A program made the position numbers and the translations under genes. DNA of 58,710 nt from Candidatus Argoarchaeum ethanivorans (GTDB lineage Archaea; Halobacteriota; Methanosarcinia; Methanosarcinales; EX4572-44). The stretch is taken from positions 1-58,710 of the forward strand of contig RPGO01000002.1 in assembly GCA_004193545.1 (NCBI GenBank), read 5' to 3'. Positions 44,620-53,327 of the stretch are shown piece after piece; positions within the stretch are counted from its first letter, which is position 1; every line of letters starts with the position of its first letter. The notes below the pieces were generated by a model. The model made no database searches and was not told the origin of the DNA. It saw only the letters and a list, made by a program, of their open reading frames with translations.

Positions 44620-45597
44620 ATGACTGAAAAAATAGCCCTTGAAGACCTTCCGGGTGTTGGTCCTGCAACAGCAGAGAAGTTAAAAGAAGCTGGTTTTACA
44701 ACTATTGAGGCAGTTGCTGTTGCATCACCTTCTGAACTTGTCGCAGCTGCCGAGATAGGTGAAAGTACCGCAGCAAAGATCATTAATTCATCAAGGCAGT
44801 CTGCCGATGTTGGTGGCTTCGAGACCGGTGATATGGTACTTGAACGGCGCAAAAGCATACAGAAGCTCACGACTGGCAGCGATGAATTCAATCGTCTTCT
44901 TGGTGGTGGTGTGGAAACTCAATCGATAACAGAATTCTATGGAGAATTTGGCTCGGGTAAGACGCAAGTAGCACACCAACTTGCTGTCAACACACAGCTT
45001 CCAGTCGAACATCACGGATTGAACGGTTCTGTTGTAATAATAGATACAGAGAACACGTTTAGGCCTGAAAGGATTGCACACATGGTCGAGGGAGCAGCAG
45101 AAAAACTTGAGCTTGAGCTTGAAACTGAAGAGTTCTTAAAACGGATACATGTGGCTCATGCGTACAATTCCAATCATCAGATACTTCTTGTCGATGCAAC
45201 ATCAAAGCTTGCAGAAGAACTTAAAAGTACAGAATATCCTGTGCGCCTGTTGATCGTGGACTCTCTCACCGCACATTTCAGGGCAGAGTATGTTGGACGC
45301 GGTACACTTGCAGATCGACAGCAAAAGCTCAACAAACACATGCACGATCTCATGCGATTTTCCGGGTTAAACAACGCTTCGGTTGTTGTTACAAACCAAG
45401 TTATGTCCAAGCCAGATGCATTCTTTGGAGATCCAACCAAACCAATCGGTGGACACATCGTAGGGCACACATCAACGTTTCGAATTTATCTTCGCAAGTC
45501 AAAGGGAGAAAAACGCATTGCACGGTTGGTAGATTCTCCAAATCTGCCAGAGGGTGAAGCGATATTCTCTGTGACAACTGGCGGCTTGACTGATTGA
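44620..45597 (+). CDS. radA: DNA repair and recombination protein RadA
   Basis: Archaeal RecA/Rad51 homologue that forms filaments on single-stranded DNA and drives strand exchange. The N-terminal helix-hairpin-helix domain contains [18 protein letters not shown] (residues 9-26), Walker A GEFGSGKT is at 108-115, Walker B is in [20 protein letters not shown], and the loop L2 region is [20 protein letters not shown]. There is no intein. At 325 residues it is full-length. A TATA-like CTTATATC lies about 45 bases upstream, and GGAGTG precedes the ATG. Confidence 0.95.
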   Translation: MTEKIALEDLPGVGPATAEKLKEAGFTTIEAVAVASPSELVAAAEIGESTAAKIINSSRQSADVGGFETGDMVLERRKSIQKLTTGSDEFNRLLGGGVETQSITEFYGEFGSGKTQVAHQLAVNTQLPVEHHGLNGSVVIIDTENTFRPERIAHMVEGAAEKLELELETEEFLKRIHVAHAYNSNHQILLVDATSKLAEELKSTEYPVRLLIVDSLTAHFRAEYVGRGTLADRQQKLNKHMHDLMRFSGLNNASVVVTNQVMSKPDAFFGDPTKPIGGHIVGHTSTFRIYLRKSKGEKRIARLVDSPNLPEGEAIFSVTTGGLTD

Positions 45598-45961
45598 AAT
45601 TAGCCATTGGATCGCGAAGTTTGGTGCAGTAGAGAAAGAGTATTTGTTTAGATAACCATAAGATTACACAGGTTTTCACGAGAAAAAGCAAAGATCAAGG
45701 AGCCGGAATCGTTTTTCTTCTCTCTGATTTTTGGTCTTGTGCTAATCTTGTAAAATCTCGTGGTTTGCAATTTATTACGGGAATAATCATAAAGAAAGGT
45801 AAAAGATTTTTCGTTTTTAGATTTTTCGTTTTTTTTGAAATAGCATAAACAGTAATTTTTGGAATATAGCAAAAAGTACCCATCTATCGTGTATCCTCCT
45901 ACATTATCAGCGAAAACCACTGTATTTTGAAATTATATACTCCTAAAAAGCTTCACAGTTT
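45598..45961. other. AT-rich intergenic region
   Basis: No gene is seen in these 360 bases between convergent radA and a membrane-protein gene. A 15-base unit AGATTTTTCGTTTTT occurs twice in tandem near 45807-45835. The run of T after it might serve termination. Confidence 0.4.
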
Positions 45962-46438
45962 TTATCCTTTTCTGAACATCTCTTTCCCATCTTTCGTCAA
46001 TTTTGTATATACACCAAGAGCTAATATGACCGCTGCAATGCTTATTCCTACTTTTAATATCTCATCCGTATTTAATTCGTTTGTAGTTATTGTTAACACA
46101 CCACTAAGAAATATCACGGAAACGGTGGCGATAACCATACTAAAAATATACTTCTCTAAATCCCTTATTTCACCCAGTTTTCCCAGTTCTTTTTCTTTGG
46201 GCTCGGGAACAGCAAAATATACTAATGCAATGCAAATAGCAAAGAAGGTAATTGCAATCATAAAGTGTTCTGCAAGGATTATCAAATCAGGTATTACATT
46301 ATTTGAAGACGTAATGACCTCTTTTGGGGGCACAACGATATTTATGAGATCAATTATACCAACGAAAGTGGCAACAGAAGCACCGATAAAAAAGAAAAAC
46401 GCAATAACTATTAAAGCAATTCTGTTGCCTGCTTTCAA
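45962..46438 (-). CDS. YqhA/UPF0114-like membrane protein
   Basis: A 158-residue protein with four predicted membrane helices: IALIVIAFFFFIGASVATFV, then IAITFFAICIALVYFAV, IFSMVIATVSVIFLSGVL and ILKVGISIAAVILALGVYT, with a charged cytoplasmic loop (PEPKEKELGKLGEIRDLE) between the second and third. The four-helix arrangement and loop resemble the UPF0114/YqhA family; function unknown. It stands alone, convergent with radA. Confidence 0.6.
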   Translation of the reverse strand: MKAGNRIALIVIAFFFFIGASVATFVGIIDLINIVVPPKEVITSSNNVIPDLIILAEHFMIAITFFAICIALVYFAVPEPKEKELGKLGEIRDLEKYIFSMVIATVSVIFLSGVLTITTNELNTDEILKVGISIAAVILALGVYTKLTKDGKEMFRKG

Positions 46439-46647
46439 ATAGGATCCTGTTGAACCTGCTTTGATTATAACCTTATCTTTCCATGTCGGGTCTTTTGCTG
46501 ATTTTTCTTTTTTTATCTTCGCTCATAGTCAATATTTAGTCCCTATAAACTGTCTCATTTTTGCACACATCTCTTCCAATCCTTAACTCCGTCTGAATAG
46601 GGAATAGGTATAACCAGATTATCACGTAATATTTCCTCTTTTGCCAA

Positions 46648-47482
46648 TCAGACTTTGAACACCCGTTTAATTACTGCATAGTGCCGCTCAACGGGTGCTC
46701 GCTTCTTGCTTCTGAGATTCCGCAACTTATCCATGATGCCGAGCGGATGATCTCGGGCACCTCGTTTCATCGTTGCGGAATAACCCCTGGCTACTGCGCC
46801 ATGATAACCACGATCCTGGTATACGACTTCTCCCTTTTTGGAGAGGTCCACCTGGCTGTCATGAGTCGATGCAGTGGTCGTTTCGAGCTCGCGAATGAGG
46901 CCGTGCTCCATGTCCATCTTAGTGTGGAACTTGTAGCCAAAATAGGATTTGCTGCCCTTCTTTGTCCACGTGCCCTTCCTTACTTCGACGCGTCTCCGCT
47001 TCCTCACTACAGGGCTTATCCGCCTTCGCATGCCCGGGATCAGCGGTGATAAAAGTCGCATCCTGAGCAACTCCTTGTTTTACCTTTAGGCCAAAAGCAT
47101 CGAGTTGTCGCTGGAGTTCCGTCCAGATTGCTCGATCCTTACCGGTCTTCGCCAACCGCTCTCTGAAATACCATACGGTCGTAAAATCCGGAATGCCCTC
47201 TGGGAATCCGAGAAAGTTCATGAACGAGAGCCTATCCACAGCCTGCCTCTCGAGTTCTGGATCGGAGAGCCCGTACCACTGCTGGAGCACGAGCAGCTTG
47301 ACCATTACCACCTCATCGATGTTTGGTCTTCCGCCTCGTTCGCTCCTGTTATCGTACATATCACCCACGATTGGGCGAAACGCTCCCCAATCCACCAGCG
47401 ATTTAATCTCCGCCAGTCGATCGCCAAGCTGTTCCACTCGCTTGTATGCCTCCTTCTGCCCAAACCCTATTAAAGTTTTCAT
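46648..47482 (-). pseudogene. IS5-type transposase split by one frameshift
   Basis: The first part (47482-46919) has MKTLIGFGQKEAYKRVEQLG, GGRPNIDEVVMVKLLVLQQW and FLGFPEGIPDFTTVWYFRER, typical of the IS5/IS1031 group, with the first catalytic Asp in GVAQDATFITADPGH. The second part (frame to 46648) continues TWTKKGSKSYFGYKFHTKMD, VYQDRGYHGAVARGYSATMK (second Asp) and VERHYAVIKRVFKV (catalytic Glu). Joining SKEG of frame one to TWTKKG of frame two needs removal of a single base near 46970-46975, next to a GGG run. All catalytic residues are otherwise present, so the loss is recent, programmed or a read error. Possible 10-bp ends TTTGAACACC/GGTGTTCAAA lie at about 46651 and 47583. Confidence 0.8.
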
Positions 47483-47624
47483 AATATATGATTATATGTA
47501 TGAACATATAAAAAAGTTGTATATTCAAGGGGTTTTTCAAAATTCTCTATAGATGTTTCGAGACATAAAAGAGAAAATATAGCGGTGTTCAAAAAATAAA
47601 AAAAAGAAGAAGAGAAATAATGTT

Positions 47625-50084
47625 TTACCCCTTCTTCCTCTTCCTCACAATCACGCTCGTTGCGATAATGCTCAACAAACCCACAAGTGCTGCGATTCCT
47701 ATTGGCGTTAGTGCTGGTACTTGTGCTGGTGCCTCCCATCCTATGCCGTTTGGATCGTTTATTACCCCAAGCGCCGGGTTATGATCGCCTGCTCCGTTGT
47801 CTGTAATTGTAATTGAAATGACATTGTCGCCATCGTTACTATCGAATGGATACGGATACCAAGTTCCATTGCTCGAATTGTATTTCCAGAACTCCGCGTT
47901 CGTTGGTATCGCAGTTGGGAATGTGAAGTTAATTGTTACGTTTTCTGGATTATAGGTGTTAAGTCCGCAGATAGTGAGGTTGAAGAACCCATGATGGAAC
48001 GTAACAGCGGAATCAGGTAAGATAGGGAAATCTGCTGCACCTAATGCTGCTGTTTCGTTGCAGAAGTATCCTGAACTTGTGTTTATCGTTACATTGCCGG
48101 TGCCTGTTGCGGTTGGTATTGTGACGGTTGTTGGTACAACATTCCAGACCCATGTCTGCATATCAGTGCCATTTGCATTTGTGGCAACAGCAGAGACGTT
48201 GTTGTCGTCCACGAACTCCGCGTGCAGCGTGCAATTGGCTTCTTTTGTACTCACATTCGTGTGCAGCAGCGAATTATTCAGATACCAGCTCACGTTTACC
48301 GTTTGATTCACGGTAACGCTAAACGTCCTCCAGGTGCATACTGTATCGTTAACCGGCGAAGGAGGGGCGAAGGCAGTGATTATTGGTACTGCAAAGGTTA
48401 TTCCAAATCCGCCTTGTCCTGATTCATCCATTGCTGAAACATTTGTTCCATTAGCAATCACGTTCATATAATGCGGAAGAATATTTGCACTAAGATTATA
48501 ATCTCCTCTCAGATAACCATAAGAGATTATCTTCGGGAGTGCCGTAGTACTATCATTAAATGTAAAATTAAGCTTTGTCATGGTTCCTGTTCCCCTTAAT
48601 ATTACCAGGATGTCATCATACTGCACTGGCTTGACTGACCAACACTCATCAAACATGTCACACGATATATTAACTGGATGATATTCAAGGTCAAAAGTTT
48701 CATTTATTGCAACATTATCAAGAGGAATATCGTTAAACATTAGACATTCTGCTCCACTTGCAATTCCTAAAACATCTGCTAAGGTTGTTAATATTGAACT
48801 TATTCCCGGTTCTATAAGTGATATTGTTTGTAGCTCCAGTTTTTCACAGTCCAAAAAGGTAGGAATGAATGTTGTGTTTTCATATGACGTATCCGGAGCA
48901 TACTGGACATAGGAATCCATATAGCCAACACCTCTCATGTTTGCATCAAGCAAGTTATAGGTTGAGTTTTTACCTTCTGCCGTTGTTTCTATCAGGAATT
49001 GTCCGGCAGCACTCCCAACACCAACAACCTTAGGGATTGTTTTGTTTACAGATGTGCTGTTTTCTTCCATAGTAAGTTTGAATGCTGTTACAATACCTGA
49101 GCCAGAGAATAGATGAAGTCTATTGGTCGTAGAATTGAAATACGGAGTAACATTCCAGGTTTGGTTATATGAGTGATTGCGGTAGGTTGTAGGGAAATAT
49201 TCGACATCAAGTTGTAATTCTGAAGTCCATTCATGCGATACTTCGGGTACTGGTTCTGCTCCACTTGCAATTCCTAAAACATCTGCTAAGGTTGTTAATA
49301 TTGAACTTATTCCCGGTTCTATAAGTGATATTGTTTGTAGCTCCAGTTTTTCACAGTCCAAAAAGGTAGGAATGAATGTTGTGTTTTCATATGACGTATC
49401 CGGAGCATACTGGACATAGGAATCCATATAGCCAACACCTCTCATGTTTGCATCAAGCAAGTTATAGGTTGAGTTTTTACCTTCTGCCGTTGTTTCTATC
49501 AGGAATTGTCCGGCAGCACTCCCAACACCAACAACCTTAGGGATTGTTTTGTTTACAGATGTGCTGTTTTCTTCCATAGTAAGTTTGAATGCTGTTACAA
49601 TACCTGAGCCAGAGAATAGATGAAGTCTATTGGTCGTAGAATTGAAATACGGAGCAGATTCCCATTTTTGGTCATATTCGCCTGTCTGGTATGTTACTGA
49701 GGAATAATTTAATTCCGCAAATGAACCCGCTGCTGAGATATTTGTTCCTGTAATATTTGAAAGGTTGCATACACCATCATAAGAAGCATTTGTATCTAAT
49801 GTAAGGATAATAGTGTCATCCCCGATTGTAAAATTTACATATTCTGCATTGCTAAACATAGGAAATGAATTTGACGCATTATTTAGAATTCTGGTTTGTG
49901 TTTCTGCCAGCGCAGGCTGCGGCAAGAAGGCAAGCGTCAGCAGTGTCGCTGCCATGACAACCAGTAAAGCGAGTGCAAACGGGTTTTTTCTTCTGCACAT
50001 TCTGCTGCTTTTTGTGTTCGTGCCCTTATTCATTCTATGTTTTGCATCCACCTCAAACCCCCTCGGTATTTTTATCTTACCCAT
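47625..50084 (-). CDS. Large secreted, membrane-anchored surface glycoprotein-like protein with internal duplication
   Basis: The 819-residue protein has a signal peptide after a basic start (MCRRKNPFALALLVVMAATL, then PQPALA), a long beta-rich extracellular part with very many N-x-S/T sequons (NASNS, NYSS, NSTTNR, ENSTS, KNSTYN), and a C-terminal anchor PALTPIGIAALVGLLSIIAT followed by RKRKKG, as in archaeal S-layer-type proteins. A 133-residue segment from PYFNSTTNR to GIASGAE occurs twice, encoded by 401-bp direct repeats that look base-for-base identical (48747-49147, 49254-49654). The start may be 50084 or ATG 50033. It is preceded by two tiny overlapping-spaced frames. Ligand and role unknown; a cell-envelope structural role is likely. 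Confidence 0.7.
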   Translation of the reverse strand: MGKIKIPRGFEVDAKHRMNKGTNTKSSRMCRRKNPFALALLVVMAATLLTLAFLPQPALAETQTRILNNASNSFPMFSNAEYVNFTIGDDTIILTLDTNASYDGVCNLSNITGTNISAAGSFAELNYSSVTYQTGEYDQKWESAPYFNSTTNRLHLFSGSGIVTAFKLTMEENSTSVNKTIPKVVGVGSAAGQFLIETTAEGKNSTYNLLDANMRGVGYMDSYVQYAPDTSYENTTFIPTFLDCEKLELQTISLIEPGISSILTTLADVLGIASGAEPVPEVSHEWTSELQLDVEYFPTTYRNHSYNQTWNVTPYFNSTTNRLHLFSGSGIVTAFKLTMEENSTSVNKTIPKVVGVGSAAGQFLIETTAEGKNSTYNLLDANMRGVGYMDSYVQYAPDTSYENTTFIPTFLDCEKLELQTISLIEPGISSILTTLADVLGIASGAECLMFNDIPLDNVAINETFDLEYHPVNISCDMFDECWSVKPVQYDDILVILRGTGTMTKLNFTFNDSTTALPKIISYGYLRGDYNLSANILPHYMNVIANGTNVSAMDESGQGGFGITFAVPIITAFAPPSPVNDTVCTWRTFSVTVNQTVNVSWYLNNSLLHTNVSTKEANCTLHAEFVDDNNVSAVATNANGTDMQTWVWNVVPTTVTIPTATGTGNVTINTSSGYFCNETAALGAADFPILPDSAVTFHHGFFNLTICGLNTYNPENVTINFTFPTAIPTNAEFWKYNSSNGTWYPYPFDSNDGDNVISITITDNGAGDHNPALGVINDPNGIGWEAPAQVPALTPIGIAALVGLLSIIATSVIVRKRKKG
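48747..49654. repeat. Perfect 401-bp direct repeat inside the surface-protein gene
   Basis: 48747-49147 and 49254-49654 are identical on inspection, offset 507 bases. The 106 bases between them encode a diverged linker (EPVPEVSHEWTSELQLDVEY). The flanking sequences also look homologous but have diverged, so the identical part points to a very recent gene conversion or duplication, or to an assembly artefact. Confidence 0.9.
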
Positions 50085-50085
50085 C

Positions 50086-50157
50086 TCAAATCGCCCCCGT
50101 CAACTTTATTCTCTTGTATAAAAATACAAAATCCGATTTTGAATTCCCCATTTTCAT
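50086..50157 (-). CDS. Tiny frame (23 codons) before the surface-protein gene
   Basis: It reads MKMGNSKSDFVFLYKRIKLT, then GAI, and ends 1 base before the surface-protein ATG. A strong AGGAGG lies 8 bases before its ATG, better than any site before the large gene, which suggests a leader peptide or translational-coupling device. No family is recognised. Confidence 0.4.
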   Translation of the reverse strand: MKMGNSKSDFVFLYKRIKLTGAI

Positions 50158-50268
50158 TTATTTGACCTCCTTTAATTTCTTTATTAGTTTCTCAATATCT
50201 CCTATAGCTTCGACAGTCCTTATACCCGAGCTTAATGCAATATATGGGGGCTCCTTTGGTCTTTTCAT
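50158..50268 (-). CDS. Small protein, 36 residues, unknown
   Basis: It reads MKRPKEPPYIALSSGIRTVE, then AIGDIEKLIKKLKEVK, a proline-rich start followed by an amphipathic charged helix. Its stop touches the next tiny ATG. It heads the surface-protein transcript; an AT-rich region upstream (50290-50330) could be the promoter. Real status uncertain, but the spacing to the next start and its Shine-Dalgarno site favour translation. Confidence 0.4.
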   Translation of the reverse strand: MKRPKEPPYIALSSGIRTVEAIGDIEKLIKKLKEVK

Positions 50269-50904
50269 TTTTTATCTCACCTCTAATGATACAAATATTA
50301 ACATAATAGTAATGTTATATAAATAAACATTTTGCATTTGTATGGCTAAGTACCCCTTTAAAAAGTTTTTGTTTTTTTCTTTTCAGGAAATTTTTTACTT
50401 GCCTCAAACAAAACTGATTGACGAGCAATTTTTTGAGTCGATCTACTGGTAATATTCAGGCCATTCATCTAAAGGTGCTTATGATCTTCTGCATGAGCAG
50501 ATGCTCGCTGAGATTGTTTGTTGGCTCCATACTGGGATAAAGTAGGCATGTATACCAGTTTCCCAGACCGTTTATGATATAAGTTATCGGCTTCTTCAGT
50601 TCTTTGAACTTGCTGAATTGTTCAGCTCTGTAATTATTTCTTCCAGTTCATTTATCTGGAGCATCAACCTTTGAGACTCGCCTGCCAATAATGACATCTC
50701 TATACCTGACTTTCAGCCATCAAAAAGTAATATGGTACTCTATATTTAAATGTCCCTGTTTTCCATTCCAACATGTGTTGGGCATATATCTGAAATTTCC
50801 CCTAATACTTTTTCCAAGAATATCGCCAGAAAAGTCTTAAGATATAAAGTAGCTATACAAATATGAGAAAGAATTATGACTCATAAACGAGAAACGGGAG
50901 AGAT
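50269..50904. other. Intergenic region containing an IS66 relic
   Basis: About 635 bases with no intact gene. The middle holds a decayed IS66-type transposase tail (50430-50624). Upstream of that another open minus-strand piece reads MSLLAGESQRLMLQINELEE (about 50620-50700), of unknown origin. The last 30 bases carry the ribosome-binding site of the gene at 50905. Confidence 0.4.
50430..50624 (-). pseudogene. IS66-type transposase C-terminal relic
   Basis: Read on the minus strand, QFSKFKELKKPITYIINGLG leads to MEPTNNLSEHLLMQKIISTF, matching the IS66-family signature (M)EPTNN-SE-ALR----RK--GTFRS. Immediately after FR the frame breaks, and the following bases still spell the expected NG-x-EYYQ in shifted frames. 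Only the end of the gene survives. Confidence 0.6.
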
Positions 50905-51708
50905 GTGAACGCTTTAAATTGCACTGGTTGTGGTATGTGCTGTACATCGCCTATCCCACCAGCACTGTTAGAACTTTTAGGAATGCGTGTAGACGACATT
51001 GATGATACAAGAGTACAATATTCTAATGATGTGTTGCTTTTTCCGGGGGAGATAAAAAAACTGGTGGAAAAGGGGTATGCTGACGCCATTCAGCTCTATG
51101 GATTTGACGAGAACTTGTTGATTTTCAGGTTGTTTAGTCCACTTGCAATACTTGATTTTACAATTTTTAATCCAGACGATTTTCCATTTGGTGCAAAAAA
51201 AGGTGAAAAATGGGTGTGTTCGAGCTGCATTTTTCAACGTATGGGAAATTATAAACGCAACCACGGAATGTGTGGTTCTGCACAACGAAGTTGTGCAGTT
51301 TTTCAAAATCTCAAAACAAGCAGTTGCGTGATACATGCAAATCAAGTGCGTCCGGAATACTGTGGCATATATCCTATCAGTACTGAATATTGCCCACCAC
51401 ATCGAATAACAGGAAAATATTCACCTGAAAAACTTGAAGAAATCAAACAATGGGAATCTCGCAAAAATGCTGGAGAATATCTTATTCACATAGATACAAA
51501 AAACATCAATCCAAGCTCGCTTACAACAAAAACAATGACAAAACTACTATCCAAGGTTACTGGTATTAACCAGAACAAAATCGATCGATTGCGCGCTCAT
51601 GCCTACAAAAATGACCCGATCGCACAACACATAGCCACGAGGTTTATAGAAGAACGAAATTTGATGAACAAAATAAAAAAGGGCGCCAAGACAAACTGCT
51701 GGATATGA
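50905..51708 (+). CDS. YkgJ-family cysteine-cluster protein
   Basis: The start (GTG, with GGGAG 7-8 bases upstream) leads directly into NCTGCGMCCTSPIP, the CxxCxxCC iron/zinc-chelating motif of the YkgJ/UPF0153 family. Further cysteines follow in WVCSSCIFQ, CVIHANQVRPEYCGIYP and TEYCPPH, completing the cluster set. Function unknown; the family is thought to bind Fe or Zn, and some members are linked to protein modification. Between the cysteine groups, codons for CGSAQRSCAVF are formed by a copy of the dispersed hairpin repeat (51278-51298), in frame, so a mobile repeat has become part of the protein. The C-terminal third is basic and helical. Confidence 0.75.
   Translation: MNALNCTGCGMCCTSPIPPALLELLGMRVDDIDDTRVQYSNDVLLFPGEIKKLVEKGYADAIQLYGFDENLLIFRLFSPLAILDFTIFNPDDFPFGAKKGEKWVCSSCIFQRMGNYKRNHGMCGSAQRSCAVFQNLKTSSCVIHANQVRPEYCGIYPISTEYCPPHRITGKYSPEKLEEIKQWESRKNAGEYLIHIDTKNINPSSLTTKTMTKLLSKVTGINQNKIDRLRAHAYKNDPIAQHIATRFIEERNLMNKIKKGAKTNCWI
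51278..51298. repeat. Hairpin element inside a coding sequence
   Basis: CTGCACAAC-GAA-GTTGTGCAG, identical to 12488-12508. Here it is in frame within the YkgJ-family gene. The wider context (TGTGTGGTT before, TTTTTC after) is shared with the copy at 52866, so the mobile unit may be about 36 bases. Confidence 0.8.
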
Positions 51709-51758
51709 AGGGTTGAATAGTTTCGTAGCCAAACGCCTTGAGGACATTCTTACATTCT

Positions 51759-52748
51759 CTATACGAATGCTACTTTCCTAAATCCGTCTTTGTCTGCAAG
51801 CCTGTCGATAAGAGGTTTGATTTCCTTGCTGTACCAGCCAGCTTTAATGTATTCCGGGTAAATCGGGAGTCGCTCTCGAAGTGGCACACCAATAGCATCT
51901 GCAAGCTCTCTGGCATTGGGCCATGCTGCTTCAGGATTGATATAGTCAATCGTTACTGGAGATATCCCTCCAAGATCACAAGCACCGTGTTCTATGAGAA
52001 TTTTTGGATGAATCAGATTTGGTGCGACCTGCACTGCTACATCAGGTGGCAGAATATCACGTGCAAGAGACACGGTTCGAAGCATCACCCCAGTGGAGGG
52101 AATAGGTGCATCACTCATACGTGTGTTTGGTTTTGGTGAAAAATTCTGGATGATCACTTCCTGGATATGACCATAACGTCGGTGGATATCAGCAATGACT
52201 TTGAGCGAGTTGATGCGATCGTTTTCGTCTTCACCAATGCCAACAAGAATTCCTGTAGTAAATGGAATCTGATACCTGCCTGAAGTTTCAATAAATCTAA
52301 TCCGCTCCTCTGGATTTTTACCAGGAGAATCGTTGTGAGCTTGCAGGTTGGCAACTGTTTCAAGCATTAAGCCCATACTCGCATTAACCGACTTCAGCTT
52401 GAGAAGATCAGTATCAGGCAGCACCCCGGCATTGGTGTGAGGAAGTAAACCAAGTTTAATGGCAATTCTGGAACATTCGAGTAGATAATCAACAAAAGAG
52501 TCAAAACCAATCTTTTTTAATCTATCTGAAAAACCATCAACTTCCTCGGGCTGCTCGCCAAAAGTAAACAATGCTTCAGTGCATGAGCTTGCAGCACCAC
52601 GACGAAGCAAACGTACAACACTCTGTTTATCAAGCAGAACACATTTATCATTTATCTCACGCTTAAACCCACAATAAGCGCAATTATTGCGACACGCGCG
52701 GGTAAGTGGTATAAACACATTACGTGAGAAAGTGACAAAATTCTGCAT
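51759..52748 (-). CDS. cofG: CofG, FO synthase subunit 1 (radical SAM)
   Basis: With CofH, CofG makes 7,8-didemethyl-8-hydroxy-5-deazariboflavin, the chromophore of coenzyme F420. The radical-SAM cluster motif is CRNNCAYCGF (about residues 19-28). TNAGVLPDTDLLKLKSVNAS, MGLMLETVA, IPFTTGILVGIGE and IQNFSPKPNTRM are typical CofG segments. At 329 residues it is full-length and not fused to CofH. cofH is not adjacent. The pathway fits the F420-dependent Mer encoded at 24 kb. Confidence 0.93.
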   Translation of the reverse strand: MQNFVTFSRNVFIPLTRACRNNCAYCGFKREINDKCVLLDKQSVVRLLRRGAASSCTEALFTFGEQPEEVDGFSDRLKKIGFDSFVDYLLECSRIAIKLGLLPHTNAGVLPDTDLLKLKSVNASMGLMLETVANLQAHNDSPGKNPEERIRFIETSGRYQIPFTTGILVGIGEDENDRINSLKVIADIHRRYGHIQEVIIQNFSPKPNTRMSDAPIPSTGVMLRTVSLARDILPPDVAVQVAPNLIHPKILIEHGACDLGGISPVTIDYINPEAAWPNARELADAIGVPLRERLPIYPEYIKAGWYSKEIKPLIDRLADKDGFRKVAFV

Positions 52749-52809
52749 ACAAAAGTACTATAACAGCATCGCTTAAAATAAAAGTTGTTGCACTTGATTG
52801 CTTGCACAA

Positions 52810-52886
52810 CTCGACTACTTCGTAGTCGAGAGTTACCAGTATTTTTGCACATGGTGTGTGCGGTTCTGCACAATGGAGTTATGCAG
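52810..52886. repeat. Two hairpin elements upstream of cofG
   Basis: CTCGACTAC-TTC-GTAGTCGAG (52810-52830, perfect 9-bp stem) is followed by AGTTACCAGT, then by GCACAT-GGT-GTGTGC, and then CTGCACAAT-GGA-GTTATGCAG (52866-52886). The last shares 36 bases of context with the copy at 51278. Confidence 0.75.
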
Positions 52887-53327
52887 TTTCTCGACATCTG
52901 TGGTTTTTATATCTATAAGATCTGGATTGCCATAGATAATTCGTTTCTTTTTATCAACAACCTGTTCCACATTCTCTAATCTTTATAAGCTGGCCATAGT
53001 CGATACAAGTCTCAGCATAGTAATCAGATCAAACGTAAATGTAGTCGGTGTTTCCATCAGTGAATATCTCTATCTTATCATCTGGAAAAGATAGTTACTC
53101 CATTTGGAAATTCAGCAAAAGCAGATGTTCCGAAAAAATATACTGGCAGAAGAGTTTATGCAATAATTACAAGAAGTGTCATGGAATAAGGCATAGTTTA
53201 TTTCTGTCCTACAGCCGATGTGTTCGTTAGATTTATATGTTGCCTGATCGTTTTATAAGTATGTGGCAGAGCGTAAGAAGCGGTATATTAGTTTTGATGT
53301 TTGCTGCAATAAACAGGTGATGCTCTA
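52887..53327. other. Intergenic region before the HMG-CoA synthase gene
   Basis: No intact gene. On the plus strand about 53115-53260 two short open pieces read AKADVPKKYTGRRVYAIITR and, after a stop, GIVYFCPTADVFVRF; they look like the end of a decayed gene of unknown family. A TATA-like TTTATATG (53231) and AGGTGATG just before 53328 probably serve the downstream gene. Confidence 0.35.

Noticed and set aside
46651-47592. Firm IS5-element boundaries from TTTGAACACC/GGTGTTCAAA
   Set aside because: Only about 10 bp match, one end overlaps the transposase C-terminal codons, and no target duplication was found.
52785-52979. 64-codon plus-strand frame upstream of HMG-CoA synthase
   Set aside because: It consists largely of hairpin repeats read through (for example LHNGVMQF); similar frames arise at every hairpin site.
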